This document shows positions 22,754-33,983 of a stretch of 64,000 bases of DNA, in pieces; positions within the stretch are counted from its first letter, which is position 1, and each line of letters opens with the position of its first letter. Source of the stretch: Bombardia bombarda (taxonomy: Eukaryota > Ascomycota > Sordariomycetes > Sordariales > Lasiosphaeriaceae); the NCBI GenBank assembly GCA_030512295.1, contig JAULSR010000001.1, forward strand, positions 5,727,001 to 5,791,000, in the 5' to 3' direction. A model generated the notes under the pieces. It was not told where the DNA came from and did no database searches. It saw only the letters and a program-made list of their open reading frames with translations. Made by a program: the position numbers and the translations under genes.

Positions 22754-23564
22754 TTTGGGGTTTTGAGGTCGAGAAGTAAGAGGTCGAGAAGTAAGAAGTC
22801 GAGAAGTAAGAGGTCGAGAAGTAAGAGGTCGAGACGCAAGTCGCAGCGACGTGGGATGGGTAGTTGTTGTTGAGAGAAACGACAGAAAAATCCCACGACA
22901 GAATAAGACTCGCGCCCTTAATATTATAGCCCTGCTGGCCCCATTAGAAATACACTGTGAGTCAAAAGGCTTCTCCGACTGCTCCCAGAAAAATAAGTGT
23001 TGAAATCAAGACGCCAAAAAAAAAAAAGCTGTGTCAGCGACAGTAGGCCGCCGATGACCCACACGGCGAAGCTCAGCCGGGTAGGTAGGCTTAGCAGGTC
23101 GTCGTGGCTTACAAAACTAATTGTACACGCTAAAACAGCGGGTTACAGGGATATTCCAGTTGGACTTGCCGCTGACGTCGATAGCATGTGCCTCGCCAGG
23201 GCAATAGCTCAAGGATCACAGTAGCACTTGCACCGCCACAATGCTCGTCGTCACCCCCATCCTTCCCACGTCCAAATGAGCCGACTGTTAGGCACGGGGC
23301 AGTAAGGATGCCGCAAACCGCTAACAACGAGCCTCGTCATTCTCCTCCCCCTGCTCGACTGGCGTCGTTTCCTCTGTAGTCGGGACAAATAATCCACACA
23401 ACATAATCAGCCTTCAACGACAACGACGACGACGCAGCTCTATCCTACCGCTAATCCACAACTACAGCCTAATTCAAAATCGCAGTATCGGGTATCCTAG
23501 CAAGCCTGCCTCGGCAACCCGAACCTCAATACATACTCGAAATCCGCTCCAAGTTTTGCCCAGC
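22754..23564. other. Divergent promoter region (peptidyl-tRNA hydrolase / RVS161)
   Basis: Holds the 15-bp tandem repeat at 22765-22839 next to the hydrolase start and a poly-A run near 23020-23030. No further gene was seen. Confidence 0.5.
22765..22839. repeat. Five copies of a 15-bp tandem repeat in the hydrolase leader
   Basis: Unit gaggtcgagaagtaa at 22765, 22780, 22795, 22810 and 22825. Units 1, 2 and 4 are identical, unit 3 has one change, and unit 5 has two. Head-to-tail with no spacers, so not a CRISPR array. Lies 12 bp from the start codon, probably inside the 5' UTR. Confidence 0.95.
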
Positions 23565-24775
23565 ATGTCGTGGGCCGGTATGCACAACCCCGCGATGGCT
23601 TCAGCTTCCAGCGATCCCCTTCTGACGTTTCCCCACCTACAGGCTTCAAGAAAAATGTCAACCGCGCGACGACGCAGGTTATGATGAAGACGGGTTCGTA
23701 GCCGCCTATCTATCTCTCTACTGCTACTTTCGATTGCTCTCGTCGTCGGCTTTCCCGAGAAACATCTACAACAACACCCATGTTGACCATACCATTACCA
23801 ACCTACTAGGCCATGTCGAGAAAACAAATGATCGCGATTACGAGGTCGAGGAGAGGTATGGTGGCGGCGACAATTACCCAAGCACACACACAACCGGGGC
23901 GGAACACACGCTGAGCTCTGCGAATATACAGACGGTTTAGGACTATGGAGGCGGCGTCGCTGCGACTACAAAAAGAGGCAAAGGGATACCTCGATTCCTT
24001 GCGAGGTAAATGCGTTATACGACTACAATATGATGCGGCGAGGGGGATGAAGCGGCAGCTGACTGGTTCTCCATGCAGCAATGACGGCCTCACAGATGCG
24101 GATCGCCGAGACCATCGACGCATTCTACGGCGACGCCGGCGCGAAGGACGGCGTCAGCCGCAGCTACAAGCAGGCCGTGGAGGACCTCGACGCCGAGACG
24201 ATCAAGGCCCTCGACGGCCCCTACCGGACGACAGTGCTCGAGCCCATCACACGATTCTGCGCATACTTTCCCGACGTGAACGAGTGTATGTTTGCTGCCC
24301 CTACCTACCCACCCTTGACCCAAGCACACACCACATACTCTACTAACACTCTCCTCCGCCCCCCGCCCCCCCTCTCCCAGGCATCAAAAAACGCGGCCAC
24401 AAGCTCCTCGACTACGACGCGCTGCGCGCCAAGGTCAAGAAGCTGGCCGAGAAGCCCGACAAGGACGTGACCAAGCTGCCGCGGGCCGAGAAGGAGATGG
24501 AGATGGCCCGGGCGGCCTACGAACAGCTCAACGAGCAACTGTGCGCGGAGCTGCCGCAGCTCATCGACCTGCGCGTGCCCTACCTCGACCCCTCGTTCGA
24601 GGCGCTCGTCAAGATCCAGCTGCGCTTCTGCGCAGAGGCGTACAGCCGCATGGCGCAGGTGCAGCAGTATCTCGATGCTGACACGCGCGAGCAGTACGCG
24701 CAGGGCCATCTTGATAGTAGGGTCGAGCAGGTGCTGCAGGAGATACGGGAGCTGAGTATTAGTGGGACTGTTTGA
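23565..24775 (+). CDS. RVS161: BAR-domain protein Rvs161/Hob3 (amphiphysin family)
   Basis: Six exons (23565-23577, 23643-23693, 23810-23855, 23932-24005, 24079-24285, 24381-24775) give 261 aa. All joins keep frame and rebuild the conserved start MSWAGFKKNVNRATTQVMMK, then KTGHVEKTNDRDYEVEERR and DSLRAMTASQMRIAETID. The whole protein is one N-BAR domain with no SH3, as in yeast Rvs161 and fission yeast Hob3 (about 265 aa). Known role: forms a heterodimer with Rvs167 that binds and tubulates membrane in late endocytosis and cell polarity. The very short first exons are typical of this gene in filamentous fungi. Upstream is the divergent peptidyl-tRNA hydrolase gene; a second BAR gene lies 3.8 kb downstream. 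Confidence 0.94.
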
Positions 24776-25668
24776 GGTTGAGGTTGATATGTGGAGGTGG
24801 AGGGGGGGGTGAGGAAGGTGTGTTTTGCTGTTTTGTTTGGTTAGTAGGTAATCCACCCATCCATCCCTGTGAGAGGAAAGGAGAGGGGAGAGAAAAAAAA
24901 AATTGGTTTACGGTGTATGAGGTATGACAATTGTTTTAAAGCGGGAGAGCTTAGTTGGGGGTACAGGTTTTGGCGGAGAGACACGCACGCGCGCACACAC
25001 ACACACTTTGTTGAAGGGGCACGAATCCGGCAGCATCTGGAAGGAATGTCTTCTTGGACGAGGATTGGGCGGGACTGTCCTGGGCATGGGACGTTTGTAA
25101 CAATATAGCAGCATTAGCGGAATCCTTTTGCTACTGGCGGTGCTCTAGAGTTGTGAGATATTCCTGTCACCGATTAGGGTAGGTAGGTAAGTGAGTATTT
25201 CACCAGAACCAAGTTGTGAATTCATTACTACTTCCTTGCCAGGTTTGCTGTTAATGAGCAGGTATTGCCCCAACAAACGCCGTAGCTGGGACATTGCTTG
25301 TCCATGTACGACTCGACTCTTGACCCTCATGTGCAACTCCAAACTTTGAAGGGTATGGCTACCTATTTATCTTGCCCTGGGCTGTTGGGGGATGTATGTG
25401 GATGTATGCTGGCTGGCGAGCACTACATGCCAACCTGAGGTAATTCGTGCCCTTCTCTGTGAAACTGCTCATTTCCCGGTGATCGTTGCGTGGGTGGTTG
25501 GTTGGTGGTATGATGATTCTTGCTCGGTCTCAGTCAAGATCCCAGTGAGGTTTTGTGAGGATGCACATTTGTTTGTGTGCTACCTAAGAAAAGCCCGTTG
25601 ATGCAGATTATAGGACACGATACTACAGCGGTAGCGGAAACCTATTCGTTTATGCAAGCACTTTGCTT

Positions 25669-25714
<46 letters not shown>

Positions 25715-28574
25715 ACTCAGACATAGGCAGGTAAGTTAGCGGGCAGTTCGTCAGGATGATTGATCCGTGACGTGACGTGATGCTCGCTGATAGTGCAAAT
25801 CTCGAATGCCGTACCTTGTATGCGGATCAGGGGGGATCCCGTGATGAGGGAACGAGCGGCATTGCGCTTGGCTCGCCCAGACAAGAGCATGAACGACTGA
25901 AAGATCGACAGCAGTTGAAACCAAGCGCCGCAGCCCTCTGACTATAGATAACATGCCGATGCATGCGGAAAAAAGAAAGAAAGGAAGTAGAATGTAGAGC
26001 AAACAGTTCTTCAAGGCGTGGTGGGCCTATGGGTTAGACTTGATGGTAGGATAAGTCGATGGATGCACGGATGGTGAGAGTATGACGTCAATGAAGCCGG
26101 AATGGGTGCACCGGCACGATGCACGACATATATACGGATAGCTCCAGATGACTGCATGCATGCAGTCCAACATGCATAGTTCTAGGAGACACAGTTACCA
26201 ATCTTGTCGTCGTCAGCATATCCTTCACTGGTCGGTCGTGGACTCATGGAAGAGAGAATTGCATCTGTGGTGTGAATGATTCACAAAATGTCCAAAATGT
26301 CCAAAATGTTTAATTGGACAAAGGTCGTTTCAAGGCCGGCCTTGTACAGAGACGATTGGGAGTGCTATTTTGAGGCTGAAACGGGACGCCAACAGAAACC
26401 CACTTGGTAGGTGAGTAAGGCCTGGTCGGGTCGGTCTGTCTGGGATTCTTTTCTGCGTGCGTATCGCCCGCGAAGCGGCGGCCGTGTGTCAGCGTCTCGG
26501 GAACAGTGGATTGCGATGACCGCGATTGGCGGCCAATGCAGAGGTATGTTTCTTCATCCTGGATCTATCACGCACGTCATTATCATCTTGGGGCAGTGGA
26601 TGGGGATGCCTGGAATGGAAGATTTCATAATTCGCATCAGACTGGGTGGCTGCTGGCCCCTGTTGCCTCTTGCATTTTTCCTTTCCTTCGTCCAGATTCT
26701 GGTGATAAGCGACGTGCTGGTTGCTGTGATATGATGAGGAAGATACAATGCTGCCAAGATTGCCCGGCCACGGCCATTATCTCGGGACTCAACCACCTCA
26801 GTTAAAATGAGTATATCCAACCGAAGAAAGGCCTGGACCATCCTATCCTCTCCAGTTCGGGCCGGAATCCCCAATATTCGAGCTCCCAGGAGGGTGGTGA
26901 CCATTCAGGCTATTCCATCTTCAGCAGGTGAATCTGCCATGGAGGTTGGTGTGGCTTGCAGAAGAAGAAGCGCGCATGCATGCTGAAATGACATGGAGCA
27001 GTCGAAGCGCATCCTTTGTCTGTTGCATGTAGTGTATTCCTATTTGCGCTGTTTTGTTTGTCGACGCATCAATCAATCAAGCAAGCGGGCGGCGGCTCAA
27101 CAGAATTCGATGCCAACCTCTCCTTTGGGGGAGGGTCGCGTCTGGTGAGACGCAACAGGCGATGTGCAAGACTTGCTGCGCCTCCTGAAAATCGGGGCCT
27201 GGTTTGCTGAGAGCGACTCTCTTGGGCGCGACCGACCCAGCAATGCTGGAGAACCTTGTCGACTGCAGCAACTAGCTCCAGGAACAAGCGACGTTGTGAC
27301 GACACTACCTAGTGTAGACGCGAAGAAGGCCAGATTGATTGGCTAGTCGTCTGGCGCACACCAGAGTTGCGAGAGAATAATCACAGAGAAAGAAAGAGCG
27401 AGACAGACGCGGATCGGCCAGGCCCAGGCCAAAGCCCTATGTTCGAGCATCGATCACCAGATTCAAGTTCAAACTAATGTGCACCATAGGGATTGTGCTT
27501 GTAACGCGCGCCAAATAACGAAAACTAATTTCCAAGTCAAAGTCGTGCAGACAATGACAATATTAGCAGATACAGTGGGGGGTTTCCCCGGTCCCGAGGC
27601 CCGGCGGGAGTGACAATGTCTTGTCTTGGTCAATGATGTTTCCATTGATCACGCCTATTGTCGCAACTGCCCCTCCCAGCCCATTCACGCCATTGTATCG
27701 TCAATTGTCGCCACCTCAAAATAAATTTTCTTTTCTGCACCGGCAGGCTGGGAAAGCGCATTCATGAGGACAATAGACGTCCAAGACCGGCTACTTTTTC
27801 CGAGCTTGTCGTTAACAGCGCGCTATCCCCGCTCTGCAGCGACGTTGTTAGTGGCATCTATTGGTCCAGACCCTGCAATCCCGGGTTTTAGCGCTCTGCA
27901 GGCGCTGTGCAGGCGCTGCAACGTGGGGATCTTGGCGAGACGGCCAGGGCAGGCCTGTGAAAAACCGCTGGCTGGCCGCTCCGGATGTGTGTGCTTGCCC
28001 CTGTCGAGTCCCCTGCCGGGGGCAGGCGATAAGACGAATGGAAGGGGGGGAATGCTCATTCAACCGTTTGGGCGAGTTTCGTAACCCAATAAGATACATC
28101 CACTCGACCACTTATTGCCACCACCATTGCAGACCCGACCCTTTTTTTTTTTTGGGTGTTCGCTCTCGTTACATATCAGGCCCCTTCCTCCTACCTGCCA
28201 GGGCACAGTCTTTTAGTTTTCTTCTTCCTCTTGGTCGTTCTTCTGTCGTTGATATTCTGCTACCTCCCACAGGACTACCTTGATCTTTTTTGGCACCACG
28301 CAATAACTCAGAGGCTCTTGGTGTTGCGTCTCTCGTTGCATACCACTACCAACCACCACCACGTCATACAGCAGGACGCTTAGACATTGACACTACGGAA
28401 GGGTTGGGGCATCCAATCTCCCCCAACGCCCAATTCGCCTGTTCGAGGCCGGAACAAAAAGGGGACACTCGACGCCTGGTAACCCCCAGCTAACTAGTGC
28501 CGTCTTTTCCTCACATCTTTGCTTGTCCCACCCATTGAACTAGACGACAACACGAAAAAAAAACACCGTCCAAG
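24776..28574. other. 3.8-kb non-coding stretch between two BAR genes
   Basis: Both flanking genes point right, so most of this should be the promoter and long leader of the downstream BAR gene. Contains a (CA)n microsatellite at 25670-25712, a triplet of the 9-10-bp unit aaaatgtcc near 26284-26308, and pyrimidine-rich DNA at 28140-28280. Frames up to 140 codons exist, but none is protein-like. Confidence 0.5.
25670..25712. repeat. (CA)n dinucleotide microsatellite
   Basis: About 21 perfect CA units in non-coding DNA; a likely polymorphic marker. Confidence 0.95.
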
Positions 28575-30177
28575 ATGAATATCACCAAGAAGCTAGACCG
28601 CGCCTTCCAATGGGCCGGCGAGAAGATGGGCGCCGAGGCCAAGACCACCATGTCGGAGGACTTCAAGCAGCTAGAAACAGAGATGGCCCTCCGCTTCGAT
28701 GGTATGTTGTGTGCCATACCCAGTACAGGTTTTGATCACCCGTTAACAGCCTCGCCCCACCCATATAGGTATGGATCGGATGCAAAAGTCCATGAACTTG
28801 TACGTAAAATGGCTCGGCCGCCGCGCTGAGGTGGCCGAGGACAAGGAAAAGGGGCTGCCGGTTAGCTACCTGGGGCGCTCCATGATCAGCCACGGCGAGG
28901 AGTTCGACCCCGACTCGGAATTCGGTAACTGCCTGATAGCAATGGGCCGTGCCAACGAGCGGGTGGCGGCAATCCAAGAAACCTTTGTCGCCGAGGCCAC
29001 TGCCACTTGGCTCGAGTCCCTCGAGAGGTCCTTGGCCATGATGAAGGAGTACCAGGTGAGCTGCACTCAATTCAAATAACACCAACCTGTTCCTGTCCCA
29101 TAGCTAACTCTCCCACCCCAGTCATCCCGCAAGAAGCTCGAGGGCCGCCGTCTAGCCTACGACGCGAGCATGACCAAGATGCAAAAGGGCCGACGCGACG
29201 ACTTCCGCGTCGAGGAAGAACTGCGCGCAGCCAAGGCCAAGTACGAGGAAGCATCCGAGGACGTCCTGCGCCGCATGCAGGACATCCGCGACGCCGAGAC
29301 CGACAGCGTCCGCGACATGACGCAATTCCTCGACGCAGAGCTCGACTACCACGAGCGGTGCGCCGACGAGCTCAGGCGCGCGCGCAAGAGCTGGGCCGGC
29401 ACCGCTGCAGTTCCGGTGGGCGGCGGCGGCGGCGGCGGCGGTAGTATGAGCGGATACGGCGGTGGCATACTGGAGCGACGGCCGACCGGTAGGAGCAGGT
29501 CCAACACCGCCCAGAGCTACACGTCGCGCACAAGCAGCCGCAACCGCATCTACGAGGCTGAAGAGGTCGAGTCAGAGAGCACCGCCCCGCCGGTCCGCAT
29601 GCCCATCCGCAGCGGAACTTCATCCCGCGTCGCGCTGTCCGTCCAGCCGCAGAACCAGCAGCAGCAACAACACTATGACACTGCACCGGCAGTCCGCCCG
29701 CTCATCGGCCGAGCTAGCACCTTCCAGGGCGGGGCGAGTCTGGACCGCGAGCGCATAGGCGGAGGAGGCCGCATCACATCTGGGGCGAGCAACAACAACA
29801 ACAACAGCAACAACAACAACTACGCCGTCAACCAAAACATCCCGCACGTGGGCTCCCTGCGCGGCCAGCTCCGCCCCGTCAGCAGGATCGTGACAAACAG
29901 CAGGGACCGGGACGATGTCTTTGGCCACCGGGACGACGACGACACCAACAGCGACAGCGGCACGAGCCCGGACTGGGCCAACCGCAGCACGAGCCCGGCG
30001 ACGAGCAGCGCGGGCAGCTTGAGCCGTACTACCAGCAATGTCAACGTGGCGGTGAATGGTGGTGGTAGCAGTAACGGGTATGCCGCGCGCAAGGCGCCGC
30101 CGCCGCCGCCGCCGAGTCGCTCAAAGAAGCCGCCGCCGCCGCCGGTGCCGGCGAGACGCGGCGAGGTTGGATATTAG
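28575..30177 (+). CDS. BAR-domain protein with proline-rich C-terminal tail
   Basis: Three exons (28575-28701, 28769-29055, 29122-30177) give 489 aa. Introns are 67 and 66 bp (GTATGT...ATATAG; GTGAGC...CCCAG). Residues 1 to about 255 form an endophilin/amphiphysin-like BAR domain: MNITKKLDRAFQWAGEKMGA, then a helical charged region with coiled-coil character (MQKGRRDDFRVEEELRAAKA). The remainder is disordered: a Gly run, Ser/Arg-rich linker, Gln and Asn tracts (NNNNNSNNNN near residue 360), and two PPPPP motifs close to the C-terminus with basic residues, ideal SH3 ligands. No SH3 domain is encoded. Family knowledge suggests a membrane-curvature protein in endocytosis or actin patches. The partner SH3 protein is inferred, not seen. 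Confidence 0.85.
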
Positions 30178-31033
30178 GGGTGTCCTAAGCAGCTCTGAGT
30201 GAATAATTCTTGCTGCCAGCTGCTCAACAACAGGCACACAGACATACATGGCGTTGCTTGCCTGGCGGCACTGCGTGGGTCGCATCGCGCCTAATGGGAG
30301 ATGAAAAGACAGAGCTTTGGTTTTTATCAGTATATTTCTGGTGTGGTTTCGTTTCCTAAGGCGTGAGGGAGCGCATGGTTCATGATATGGGTGGGATTAG
30401 GGGGGTACACGGTTATTGGGATTGGGAAGAGAGCAATACTATGGGGGCGGGCGTCTGGCTGTGCGTTTCTTCTTTGCATTAAGCGGACTGGATCCGTCGA
30501 ACTGTTTGAACAGGCGCTACTGTTCCTTTTTTTTTATTTTTAAAAAAAAGCCTTGGAAGCTGGCTGTAGACTTAGTGTAATCCTGGAGAGAACTCAAAAA
30601 TTCGATACCTATAATACTGATATTTTTGCTATGAGGTGCGTTGCATGATATGTCTGTCGCTTGAGCTTTTGGCAGATGGGAAAGTTGGAGAGATAAAATA
30701 GGGGTGAAAGAAAAGGGGGACAAGTGAATGGGCTCTTTGTGATGCAGTGAACCAATCAACCGACCTTGCAGATTCCCCGCTTTCACCGAGGTGAATGCCC
30801 CACAGATTGTTCTCCGACTCCCGAACCCCAATTCCATCCCAGGGCCTCTCTAGTGCATACTTCCCCTCCATTGAATCTCTAGCCAATAGCCAAAGGCTTC
30901 GTGCAAGTCCAGCCAGATTGTTATCGAGGCACGCAACTTCAATTTTCAACTCTACTGCTCCCCTCACCTCGCAAGCACACACGTATTACTGGGTTTAGCT
31001 GTAGACAGCGCCGCCCACGACCTGCCCGCCGTC
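30178..31033. other. Intergenic region (BAR gene / cyclin H)
   Basis: Tandem rightward genes; this holds the BAR 3' UTR and the cyclin promoter. A T/A run occurs at 30528-30550. No gene seen. Confidence 0.5.
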
Positions 31034-32565
31034 ATGGCCACCGAAGATGCGCGATACCGGCAATCGTCGCAGTACCGGCTATGGTCCTTCTCCCCCACCC
31101 AGCTCGACGCGAAACGCGAGACGACCAACGCCCTCGCGCGCGCCATGATATCCGAACGCCTCCTCCTCTCATCCTCGTCCTCTTCCTCTTTGCCGAACTC
31201 CAACAACCCGTCGGCCGCGACATCGAACGCCAACACGCCAGACCCCGACGGCGGCGGGCCAAGTCTGCCCGAGTTCCTCACCCCCGCCGAGGAGTCCCTG
31301 CTGTTGACATTTTACACATCCGAGCTGCTGCGCGCGGGCGACCACGCCGAGATGTCGGACGAGATGAAGGCCACGGCCGCCGCGCTGTTCAGGCGGTTCT
31401 ACATCACCAACAGCATCATGACGTACCCGCCGCAGGAGATGTCGATTGTCGCGCTGTTCTTTGGCTGCAAGGCCGAGGGGGCTTTTCCTAGGATAACTGA
31501 GTGAGCCTGCCTGCCCCTCAAGCCATGTCCAAAGAGACTACTAACCAGTCCTCTCTTTGACACAGCTTCATGGAAAAGTTCGGCCGCGAACGTCCCGAAG
31601 AAATCCTCGCCGGCGAGTTCCTCCTCTGCCAAGGCATCCGCTTCGCCATCGACGTCAAACACCCATTTCGAGCATTGCGAGGGGCCGTGATGGAGCTCAG
31701 GAGCTTTGGCGACATCGATGTATGTTCTGTCATACACCCACCCACAACACCACACACCAACTAACCTCTCCCTGTCTCCCCCGACACTCCAGCCATCCCG
31801 AATCGACAACGCCGAGTTCCACGCCCGCGAGATCCTGCGCTTCAGCCCCCTCATCACCGACGCCTACTTCCACTACACGCCCAGCCAGATCATGATGGCC
31901 GCCCTGTCGCTCGCCGACCGCGGGCTCGCCGAGCGCCTCATCCAATCCACCTTCCACTACGTCGCTCCCCCGAGCAGCGGCGGCGACACGCCCATGGCCA
32001 ACAACGGCGACGCATCCAAGGAGGATGCAACAAAAGGCAGCGAGAGCAGCAGCACCCAAGCCGCCATCGTCGGCACGTATATCCGCGACAAGGTCCTCGG
32101 CGCGATTGAGGCGTGCAGGGACATGTTGTCGAAGGAGCTGCCGGAGCGGAGGGAGCATTGGACCAGTGTAGGTTGACCCCTTTCTTCTTTCTTCCCCCTC
32201 CCCCCCCCCTAATGCCGAGCCTGCCTCCGTTTTGTTATTGCATCGTATCCTAAATCCCTGCCCCTCCTGCCTTTCCTCCTAGAAAGCACACTAACACCAC
32301 CCCACAGAAAGCCGTCATCAAATCCCAGATCCAACCAATCCGAAAGAAGCTCCGCAAGTGCTGCGACCCCGACCGCTCCAACCTCGTCGAGCTGCAGCGC
32401 AGGCGCCGCGAGCAGGCCCTCAGGAAGGCCGACTCCGAGGACGAAGACAACCCCGACGGCGACCGTGCCGAGATGGACGCTGCCGTCTTTGGCGGTGACC
32501 TCGCACAAAACAATAACACCAAGAGACGCAAGGTCGTCGAGGATCCCTTTGGTGGTCCACTATAA
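31034..32565 (+). CDS. CCL1: Cyclin H, regulatory subunit of the TFIIH kinase (Ccl1)
   Basis: Four exons (31034-31500, 31566-31719, 31793-32167, 32308-32565) give 417 aa. Starts with the cyclin-H signature region YRQSSQYRLWSFSPTQL, followed by a Ser/Asn-rich insertion, then the first cyclin fold (FRRFYITNSIMTYPPQEMS, ALFFGCKAEG) and the second (FHAREILRFSPLITDAYFHY, PSQIMMAALSLADRG). The C-terminal helix is basic and acidic, ending near KRRKVVEDPFGGPL, with a possible nuclear signal (KRRK). Known role: partner of the Kin28/CDK7 kinase within TFIIH, phosphorylating the RNA polymerase II C-terminal domain. All four exons join in frame, and intron ends are canonical. Confidence 0.92.
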
Positions 32566-33983
32566 GTCCAACCTAACCCGGGGCGAGTCTAACAGCAGGG
32601 AGAAAGAACAGATACGGAGATGGCTGGTTTGCAGAGGTTAAAACAAAAAGGATTGGGTATCTGTATGTATAGTAATGATTGGCGTTTTGAGAGTGCAGCG
32701 GTCAGAATGCTGCACTTATTTTTACAAAGAATGGGAGGTGTTGGGGATTTATGCAAAATTGGGTTGTCCATACAACAGATAGGGAAAATGGATGATGGGT
32801 GGCATCAGTATAGAAGGGGCGTCAATTGGGCATTGAAGAGGGAGGCATAGCATGTGTGGCCATGGTCATCATAATGAAGTCACTTGAGCTTTCCCTATTT
32901 TTCCTAATTGGATGGTAGAATGCTCTGGTCATGGCCCCTTTATTGTAAGTCTTGTTGTCATGATGCCGCTGGACGGGAAAGGCCGTCAGAAATAGCCATA
33001 TTTCCCATCCTTGTCTGACAATCTCTAAACTCCCCCCCCCCGTCAAACAGTCATCAAGACTACGCAGCTCATAGGCTCTAACATCGCTGATCAAAATCCA
33101 TATTGTGTAATGACTAAAATGGACATGTGAGTGAATTGATTCCCCGCCCCTCCAGTCCTATCAAACATATCCAGCTAGCAAGCAAGGAAACGCTGTCCCA
33201 CCCAGACCAGACCCAGACCCCTGAATCAGTAGAAGAAACCCACCACCCCCCCCCCCCCCCCTCCCTCATGCAAGTTCCAGTCAACATGCCCACCATCCTC
33301 TGCTGACCAGTCCCTCCCAATGAATGATGTTGTATCCCCTTCCTCGCTGTCCGTCCGTCCACTGCCTGATGAGAACCAAGACCAAAGATAATTCCCAATA
33401 ATAGCACGAGAAGATTGTGTGTCCGAGCTGATGTATCCTCGGCTTCTGTTCCCGTGCGTGTATAAGAAAGAGAGGGGGGGAATAAACAATCAAAAAAGAA
33501 ACAAAAAGAGAAGAGAAGATAAATGATGCTCGCTGTTGATATCAGTCATGAGAAGAGTGGTGGGAATCTCCTCAGATAAACCCCGTTGAAAGTGGCCAGA
33601 CAGGATACCCCCTTCTTTCATCCATGCCCTCATCACCTACTCCTCCCCCAGTAAGCGTATGCCATCTACCTCTTAGCATATCTGGTGTCACAACTCCACG
33701 CACCAAACCCATCGCCGCTAATTTCGTCCAGTATTGTTCAGCGTAGGCCCTGCAGACCATAGTGTTGCTGAGTTGTTAGCCATGACGGGTGCAACTACTC
33801 GGGTAAGTCTTCCATTTCCGTTTCGAAATCGTAGCCATCCGCTCCGAGTTCATGAAGGTACTTCAACTCTTCCTTTAACTCTTCCTTTAAGTCTCCATTC
33901 ATCCGAAGTCGGCATGACCCCAAATTCATCTTTTCAGTCCCTTTCTGCAACGTAGCCAGGGCTTCAGCCAACGGCTCATCAGC
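32566..33983. other. Convergent intergenic region
   Basis: 3' ends of cyclin H and the UBC gene face each other. Contains a 16-base C run (33246-33261) and a 15-bp imperfect tandem near 33868-33893. No gene recognised. Confidence 0.5.
33246..33261. repeat. Poly-C run (16 bases)
   Basis: Sixteen consecutive C bases in non-coding DNA. Its length may be unreliable in the assembly. Confidence 0.9.

Noticed and set aside
22765..22839. Possible CRISPR array
   Set aside because: Units are 15 bp with no spacers and the host is a fungus; a plain tandem repeat.
29007..29444. 145-codon frame over the second BAR gene
   Set aside because: Arg/His-rich out-of-frame reading of exons 2 and 3 and the intron; the BAR frame is correct.
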